DNA of 64,000 bases. Origin: Mesorhizobium norvegicum (lineage in GTDB: Bacteria; Pseudomonadota; Alphaproteobacteria; Rhizobiales; Rhizobiaceae). The first letter of the stretch is position 1, and every line of letters starts with the position of its first letter. This document shows, one piece after another, positions 58,626 to 64,000 of this stretch. Position numbers and translations under genes: made by a program. Below the pieces are notes generated by a model, which worked only from the letters and a program-made list of their open reading frames with translations, did no database searches and was not told the origin of the DNA. Location: contig NZ_SMYZ01000044.1 in NCBI RefSeq assembly GCF_004919685.1, forward strand, positions 1-64,000. Reading direction: 5' to 3'.

Positions 58626-59600
58626 ATGTCGAGGTCAGTCGTCCAAAGAGATAGGTCACCAAATCGTCCCGTAAGGCGGTCCGGACGTTTGACGCTTGGG
58701 CGACAGGCGAGCTTCTGGGTGTCGGCGGGCGTGGTCGCCCATACGCTTTGGACCAGCGCCGCACCGGCCATGGCCTATCAACTCTATGCCGAGGAATGGC
58801 GCCTCACCCATACGGTGACGACGGGCATATTCGCCATCTATCCCGTTGTCGTCGTCACTATCCTTATCCTCTTCGGGGACATCTCCGACCATATCGGCCG
58901 CCGGACGACGATGCTGCTGGGACTTGGTGCTTCGCTCGCCGGTGTGTTCTTGTTCGCGGTCGCGCCCAGCGTGCTTTGGCTCTTCGCTGGTCGTGCCTTC
59001 ATGGGCGTTGGCGTCGGTCTGACCGCCGGACCTTCGACGGCAGCGGTACTGGAATTTAGTGCCGAGGGACAGGCGAAGCGGGCAGCATCCATCACAGCCG
59101 CCGCCCAGGCCTTTGGCTTGGCCGCGGCTCTGTTGCTGGGCGGCGGGTTGACGCAATACGCGCCGTGGCCCACCCATCTCAGCTTCTGGGTCCTGTTCGC
59201 TCTCATCGCCCTGCTGTTTACCGCGACCTGGTTCCTGCCTCGTCACGTTAGCGGTCACGCCGCTAGCCGCTGGCGTCCGCAGCTTCCGTCGCTGCCATCC
59301 GGTTTGCGGCCGGCGTTCGCACTTGCGTCGATCGCGGTGACGACGGCCTACGCACATGGCGTGCTGATCCTGTCGCTCGGCGGGCAGGTCGCCCGCGACC
59401 TTGTCGGTTCGCCCAACGCCCTGGTCAACGGCACTGCGCTCTCGCTTTTCGCAATCACGTTCGGCGTCCTCGGAACCTGCTCGGCGCTTACGATGCCGAC
59501 AGCTTCACCGACGACGGCACTGGCCGGACCGTGGTTGCATATAATCCAGCGGATGACTTCCACTTCGTCTGACGGAGAAGGCAACAGAGCTCCAACGTGA
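58626..59600 (+). pseudogene. MFS transporter lacking its C-terminal helices
   Basis: 324 codons from the ATG at 58626. It shows the MFS loop GDISDHIGRRTTMLLGLGAS between helices 2 and 3 and about nine or ten membrane segments. Near residue 285 (about 59480) the hydrophobic pattern stops in mid-helix and the frame enters a sequence that belongs, in another frame, to a secreted-protein tail. The last two to three helices are lost, so it is unlikely to work as a transporter. Confidence 0.75.
59480..59572 (+). pseudogene. 3' tail of a type I secreted (RTX-like) protein
   Basis: In a frame different from the MFS frame the sequence reads LGAYDADSFTDDGTGRTVVA and ends YNPADDFHFV at a stop. An acidic, glycine-rich tail ending in DDFxxV is typical of C-terminal signals recognised by type I secretion systems. 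The HlyD/ABC pair for such export starts only 100 bp away. The body of the protein is gone. Confidence 0.5.
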
Positions 59601-59671
59601 AGCGTGCGCCGGATTGGCCCGGCGTCCGCTTCACATCTGAAACTTGCGATATCCAGGAGAAGCAGCCCGGC

Positions 59672-61018
59672 CTACCTCTCCCGGAAGGCGCGCTGGAACG
59701 AATCCACCAGGGGCTTGGTCAGATAAGCCAGAAACGTTCGCTCGCCGGTTGAGATGAATGTTTCGACCGGCATGCCTGGATAGATCTGCTCGGGCTTGAT
59801 CTGCGGCGGTAACTTGTCGGCCATTTTAAGCCGTACGGTGAAGTAAGGCAGTCCCGTGCTGGGTGTGATCAGCCGGTCCGCCGAAATGTAGAACACCTTT
59901 CCGGGCACTTTCGGCGTCGTACGCGCGTTGAGCGCCGTGAACATCATATTTGCGTCCTGCCCCACCCGGATTGAGTCGATATCTTCGGGCTTTATCCTGG
60001 CCTCGACAATGAACTCGTTCGTGGTCGGCAGAAGCTCCATTACCACCTCCCCAGCACGGATGACGCTGCCTTGGGAATTGTAGAGCGATCTAACGATGAT
60101 GCCGTCCACCGGCGCCCGGATGGTCGTCCGGTCCAGAACCGATCGACCAGCGTTGATTTGTTCCTCGAGATCCGCGACCTGCGCCTGTGCTTTGTTCAAT
60201 TCCGTAACGGCATCCTCGACCCGGCTGGTTGTAAGTCGTTCAATCTGCTGACGCGCTTCCACAGTCTGCGTCGCCGAGCTAGCGATCTGCGCTTCCAGAG
60301 ACCCTGCCTGGCCTACCAACTCGGCGGTGCTGCGCAGAAGATCGGTGTATTCTGAACGATTTGTGAGTCCTTTTTCCAGCAGGTCTTTTTTTCGCTCCGT
60401 CTCCCCGCTGACGATCGCGATTTGATTTTCCGCTGCCTTCTTTTGAGCCCTTAGCCCGACAATCGCGTCCTGGAGGGCCGTTACCCTTTGCTTCAGAATC
60501 CCCTGTTCTGCGGCATAGCGCGCCAGCCGAGCCTGAAATTCCTTATTTTGCTCTCCGAAGACATCGCTGTATTCAGAAGCGTCTGAATAGGCTCCGAGAT
60601 CGCCGGACAAGACAATTTTCTCAAGGCCGTCCCGCTCTGCCTCAAGCCGCGCAATGTCAGCTTTTTGGGCAACCCATTGCTTGAGAACGCGGTTGAGCTG
60701 GGACTGCGCCACCGTCGGATCGAGCACGATCAGGGCCTGGCCTCTTGAGACCCTGTCGCCCTCCCGGACCTTGATGCTGTTGACCACGCCTCCTTCGAGG
60801 TGCTGGATCATGACATTTTGCCCTGCTGCTGCTACCACCCCTGGCGCGATCGTTGCTCCTGCAATCGGTGCAGTGGCTGCCCAGAATCCGAAGCCGAGCA
60901 AGAAAACGGCCACGCTTCCATACCCCGCCAGCGTGATCCGATCGGTGCGTGTATCGACGTCGCGTTGCCAGCGATACGTCTTGGCGCCCGTCTGGATGGT
61001 TTGGCTAGGAGCCGTCAT
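59672..61018 (-). CDS. type I secretion periplasmic adaptor, HlyD/PrtE family
   Basis: 448 residues. One N-terminal membrane helix (about 32-52, AVFLLGFGFWAATAPI), a lipoyl-like half (IQHLEGGVVNSIKVREGDRV), a long coiled coil (about 90-290) and the C-terminal beta-barrel ending YPGMPVETFISTGERTFLAY. It bridges the inner-membrane ABC exporter to a TolC-like outer-membrane channel, which is not encoded here. Its ATG overlaps the ABC gene stop (ATGA). Confidence 0.93.
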   Translation of the reverse strand: MTAPSQTIQTGAKTYRWQRDVDTRTDRITLAGYGSVAVFLLGFGFWAATAPIAGATIAPGVVAAAGQNVMIQHLEGGVVNSIKVREGDRVSRGQALIVLDPTVAQSQLNRVLKQWVAQKADIARLEAERDGLEKIVLSGDLGAYSDASEYSDVFGEQNKEFQARLARYAAEQGILKQRVTALQDAIVGLRAQKKAAENQIAIVSGETERKKDLLEKGLTNRSEYTDLLRSTAELVGQAGSLEAQIASSATQTVEARQQIERLTTSRVEDAVTELNKAQAQVADLEEQINAGRSVLDRTTIRAPVDGIIVRSLYNSQGSVIRAGEVVMELLPTTNEFIVEARIKPEDIDSIRVGQDANMMFTALNARTTPKVPGKVFYISADRLITPSTGLPYFTVRLKMADKLPPQIKPEQIYPGMPVETFISTGERTFLAYLTKPLVDSFQRAFRER

Positions 61019-62772
61019 TGGCGACCTATCTCCACGCGTGTCGGTGACGGGAAAGGCACCACTCCTACGTTGTCACGTGACTGGGAGGTTGCGGGCGATG
61101 TGGCTTGGCCCTGTCGCTCGGCAAGTTTGTTGAGCACGTCCTTGGTCGAACCGTAGATCTCGACTTGACCATTTCGCAGCATGAGGATGCGATCGCATTT
61201 GGCTGCGAGGGAAGGTCGGTGGGTGATGACAAGCACGGTTGTTTTTCGTAAACGTGCCTGGATGATCGCACGCTCGAGCGCGGCTTCGCCATAGGTGTCA
61301 AGATTTGCATTGGGCTCGTCGAGCACCAGGATCTTGGGATCGCCGTAAAAGGCGCGCGCAAGGCCAATGCGTTGACGCTCCCCGCCTGAGAGACGAACGC
61401 CAGCGGGGCCGATCACAGTCGAGTATCCGTTCCTCTGCCCCAGGATGAGCTCATGCACCTGCGCCTGCTGGGCCGCCCGGACTAACTTTTCGTCGGCTGC
61501 ATCGGGCTCAAAGCGCGAAATGTTCTGGGCGATTGTTCCTGGGAAGAGTTCGACATCCTGCGGAAGGTAGCCAATATGATGGCCGAGCTGCTCGGGATTC
61601 CAGTTTCGAATATCGCCGCCATCGATGCGGATCGCGCCAGAATGGGGTTGAATGGCACCGACGATAAGCCGCGCCAGCGTCGATTTTCCGGCCTGGCTTG
61701 GGCCGACGATGGCGACGGTTTCTCCAGCGGGGACCTCGAAGGTCACCCGCTTTATGAGCGGCAGCGCGCCGTCGGCCGATCCAGGAAGATGATAAACTAT
61801 CTGATCCGCGCTCAACGCTCCCTCAGGGGCCGGCAATGCTATGTTTTCCTGCTCGCCCGATCCGGATCGGGAAGCCGAAAGCCTCTTCCATGCAAGATTG
61901 GCGTCGGTGATCTGCCGCCAACTTCCAACGATTTGATCAAGAGGTTGCAAAGCGCGCGCGGAAATCATCGAGGACGCAAATATCATCCCGGCGGTCATCT
62001 CGTTGTGCAGAACCAGATAAGCGCCGACGCCTAGTATCGCGATTTGCAGTACCGATCGCGTGGTGCGAGACACACCGCCATAGAATGCGTTGATGCGAGC
62101 GAGCCCATCCGAGGCGTGCAGCGAGGCGGAAAAACGGGCACCCCAGAACTCTATCGCGTTGGACACCATGCCGAGTGCACGGACCGTTTCGAAGTTTCGC
62201 GCGAAGGCCTGCGCCGAATTCATTGAGGCATTGAGATTCTCCGCCGCCTCCTTGCCGGGCCTCGAACTCGCGACCTGATTCAGCACGGCGATGGACACCA
62301 TGAGAACCGCTCCGACGACCGTTACAAGGAAGAGCAATGGGTGGATGAAATAGAGGAGGCCCACGAAGATCGGCCCGAAAGGAAGGTCGAAGAGAAAGAA
62401 AATGGTTCGCGAAGCGATGAACCCCCGCAGGGTGGCCAAGTCGCGCAAGGCCTGGACATCGCCGAGCCCAGCGCGGGGGCCGCTCATTGCGGCGAGAAAA
62501 GACGATCCACCCAACGCAACATCGAGCCGCGCGGCGAGCCGGCTCGCATATATCCCCCGAACGACTTCGAGCACTCCGAAGAGCAAGAGCGACGAAAGCG
62601 CAAGTAAGGTCAGGTAGGTGAGAGTGTCCAGATTGGCTGCAGGCAAAACCCGATCATATACCTGCAGCATGTAGAGGGGCAGAATTAACACCAGGGTGTT
62701 CATCACCGCGGAGAAGAGGCCCATTTCGACCACGCTTCTCGATAGCACCGTTCTGTTCGAATAACTGGGCAT
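61015..62772 (-). CDS. type I secretion ABC transporter, PrtD family
   Basis: 585 residues from the ATG at 62772, which gives the family-typical start (MPSYSNRTVLSRSVVEMGLF); an ATG at 62802 would add ten. Six-helix membrane domain, then ATPase domain: Walker A GPSQAGKSTLARL, signature LSGGERQRIGLARA, Walker B ILVLDEPNANLD and H-loop THRP. It exports proteins with C-terminal signals in one step. No intact substrate gene is present in the window. Confidence 0.93.
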   Translation of the reverse strand: MPSYSNRTVLSRSVVEMGLFSAVMNTLVLILPLYMLQVYDRVLPAANLDTLTYLTLLALSSLLLFGVLEVVRGIYASRLAARLDVALGGSSFLAAMSGPRAGLGDVQALRDLATLRGFIASRTIFFLFDLPFGPIFVGLLYFIHPLLFLVTVVGAVLMVSIAVLNQVASSRPGKEAAENLNASMNSAQAFARNFETVRALGMVSNAIEFWGARFSASLHASDGLARINAFYGGVSRTTRSVLQIAILGVGAYLVLHNEMTAGMIFASSMISARALQPLDQIVGSWRQITDANLAWKRLSASRSGSGEQENIALPAPEGALSADQIVYHLPGSADGALPLIKRVTFEVPAGETVAIVGPSQAGKSTLARLIVGAIQPHSGAIRIDGGDIRNWNPEQLGHHIGYLPQDVELFPGTIAQNISRFEPDAADEKLVRAAQQAQVHELILGQRNGYSTVIGPAGVRLSGGERQRIGLARAFYGDPKILVLDEPNANLDTYGEAALERAIIQARLRKTTVLVITHRPSLAAKCDRILMLRNGQVEIYGSTKDVLNKLAERQGQATSPATSQSRDNVGVVPFPSPTRVEIGRQ

Positions 62773-63112
62773 CCCGAACTTGCCCCTCGGACAAGCGATC
62801 ATATTAGACAAGTTTTATATATCATGCGGAGTTGTCATGCTATCGGTTGCGCATCTTTTGATAGCCATGGTGAAGACAGCCAGCGCAGCTGAGGCCTCAC
62901 ATCATGGTGAAGCCCTTGCGACTCTGCTGAAGATCACAAAGCATGAGCATCACGTCGCGATAGCACCCGTAGAGGAGCTGCGATCACGTCGGTGCCACGG
63001 AGACAATGACGCTAGGGTCTTGAGGATCCCAACCGTCCTCCCTGGAGCTGCTCCCGCACTCGCCCGCGACGCCTTTGCCTCCTTGCCGGGCTGACTGAGC
63101 TCGCGCTACTTC
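62773..63112. other. 340-bp region without a recognised gene
   Basis: It contains the upstream region of the secretion operon and short frames without family features. AT content is higher at 62800-62900, consistent with a promoter for the ABC gene, but no clear -35/-10 pair was identified. Confidence 0.4.
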
Positions 63113-63220
63113 TAGGGCGCATTGCTCCAAGCCGGCGTTCGGATATTCGAATTTCAGCCCACCCTGTACCATCCCAAACTCCTTATCGTTGACGATGTCT
63201 GGGCGAGCTTGGTTCGGCCA
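63113..63220 (+). pseudogene. phospholipase D/cardiolipin synthase fragment
   Basis: About 34 codons read GALLQAGVRIFEFQPTLYHP followed by KLLIVDDVWASLV. This is the second HKD-motif neighbourhood of PLD-family proteins (HxKxxxxD as HPKLLIVDD). Both sides lack further PLD sequence, so it is an internal relic. It is not a piece of the intact cls at 17873-19351, whose matching segment is different. Confidence 0.65.
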
Positions 63221-63301
63221 CAGGCGCGCCACGTACCGGGCAGCGACATGCGCCTTCACGCTGGATGCGCAAGTTGGCTTAAGAGCCGTGCGCTGTGCAG
63301 C

Positions 63302-63736
63302 TTACTGCCCGCGTGCAACCAGCCAAACAGACACTAGCCGGGTGAGTGGGCCGACGATCACGCTAGCCCAGGTGGTGGCGTGCTCTCGGCGGTTTTTACA
63401 TTCTTGGCGGATCATATTTTGGACTTCAGAATAACCAAGTGGCGTCAGGATCCAGCTGTTAAGCTGGGACGATCTTCGCCACATTGGGCTGTTGTCGCCC
63501 TCGTTGCTAATCCGGATATTGAGACGATCCGCCTTCCGGAGCAGTCGCCGCGTTTTTATCTCCGCAATCTGTTCATAGTATAGGAACGTTTCCCAATAAT
63601 GTCGGTACTCAGCCTTTTCCCGCTCCGCGGGCGTGCAAGCATTTGCCAGGTCGACGTCATAGGCGTGGTCGAGCGTCCTGATGGTTCGCCGGTACGCGTC
63701 AATTTCCAACAACTCTTTGATTTGTAGGGGTATCAT
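63302..63736 (-). CDS. hypothetical protein with C-terminal hydrophobic helix
   Basis: 144 residues, ATG at 63736 with GGGGAG four bases upstream. It is charged and mostly helical (IKELLEIDAYRRTIRTLDHA, EYRHYWETFLYYEQIAEIKT), and ends with a hydrophobic segment TTWASVIVGPLTRLVSVWLV that may be a membrane anchor. I do not recognise a family. The AT content is slightly above that of the flanking operons, which could indicate transfer. Confidence 0.5.
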   Translation of the reverse strand: MIPLQIKELLEIDAYRRTIRTLDHAYDVDLANACTPAEREKAEYRHYWETFLYYEQIAEIKTRRLLRKADRLNIRISNEGDNSPMWRRSSQLNSWILTPLGYSEVQNMIRQECKNRREHATTWASVIVGPLTRLVSVWLVARGQ

Positions 63737-64000
63737 ACGGCTCCCCAGCCTGCGCGCCCAAAAGAGAACGCTACAAGCTCATATGGCGTTCAGTCCATTC
63801 CACTACTTGGATGAGCTCACAACGCAAAAGAACTAGGCGGCGAGCAGCACCAGACGATCTGGTTCCGAAAAGCTCCGGCTCGCAAAAGCCGCCACGAACC
63901 GGCGCTGGCAAAGGCAAAGTGGTCTGGCAGCAAGGCTGGTTAAGTCAAGAAGGAGCCGGCGAAGCGGGTCGTTTTCCCCCGTGCAAGCTTACTGATGATG
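63737..64000. other. right-edge region, possible start of an incomplete ORF
   Basis: An ATG at 63811 opens a frame, MSSQRKRTRRRAAPDDLVPK, that is free of stops to the window end (63 codons). It is very basic and low in complexity, with no clear ribosome-binding site, so I do not call it a gene. Nothing else was seen here. Confidence 0.25.

Noticed and set aside
62984..63259. 91-codon leftward ORF over the phospholipase D fragment
   Set aside because: It is the antisense of a recognisable PLD relic and has no family features of its own.

Overview
The window is GC-rich and gene-dense, and it reads as the genome of a Rhizobiales alphaproteobacterium, most likely Mesorhizobium or a close relative. 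The evidence is a RIME-type palindromic mosaic repeat, a NadQ-controlled nadABC operon joined to bioBFDA-bioZ and panD, serine-cycle genes, many small-solute ABC importers, and a degraded IS3-family insertion sequence. No rRNA, tRNA or CRISPR was seen. The species assignment is an inference from gene content, not from a marker gene.

Layout. (1) 0-12.7 kb is a polyol/ketose utilisation locus. A MalFGK-type ABC importer and an SDR dehydrogenase run leftward. A DeoR repressor, BtpA/SgcQ-family protein, FGGY kinase, HAD phosphatase, PfkB kinase and GatZ-like protein run rightward. Repeated TGTTYGA sites lie before both arms. A DAO-type oxidoreductase (12.7-14.1 kb) faces the end of this operon. 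(2) 14.2-20.9 kb holds a DyP peroxidase with an encapsulin targeting tail next to its family 1 encapsulin shell gene, then a type II NADH dehydrogenase, cardiolipin synthase, a frameshifted DsbA-like gene, a 64-residue protein and an FMN reductase. (3) 21.5-31.5 kb is a cofactor block: NadQ repressor, two NadQ-type operators, nadABC, bioBFDA-bioZ and panD.

(4) 31.5-42.0 kb is bracketed by inverted 24-bp IS-end remnants. It contains an orphan LuxR regulator whose receiver domain lacks the usual phospho-acceptor Asp, then a leftward serine-cycle operon (sga, malyl-CoA lyase, malate-CoA ligase beta and alpha, hydroxypyruvate reductase, a 44-codon overlapping ORF, PEP carboxylase), and an alpha/beta hydrolase. 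(5) 42.1-54.8 kb is the most unusual part: a tightly coupled nine-gene operon. It joins a degradative class II HMG-CoA reductase and HMG-CoA lyase to a ribose-type ABC importer, a CaiB-type CoA-transferase, an enoyl-CoA hydratase and two SMP-30/strictosidine-synthase-like beta-propellers, one fused to a permease. A MocR-type regulator is divergent. I read it as an uptake and catabolism system for mevalonate or mevalonolactone (or related C6 acids) converging on HMG-CoA. The last gene has lost its native 3' end to an IS3 fragment.

(6) 55.1-57.6 kb is an arginine catabolic module (arginase, ornithine cyclodeaminase, divergent Lrp/AsnC regulator). (7) 57.7-59.6 kb is a gene graveyard: broken M20 peptidase, SDR and MFS genes, and the 3' tail of a secreted protein. 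(8) 59.7-62.8 kb is a type I secretion ABC/HlyD pair. The right edge holds a phospholipase-D fragment and a small unknown protein.
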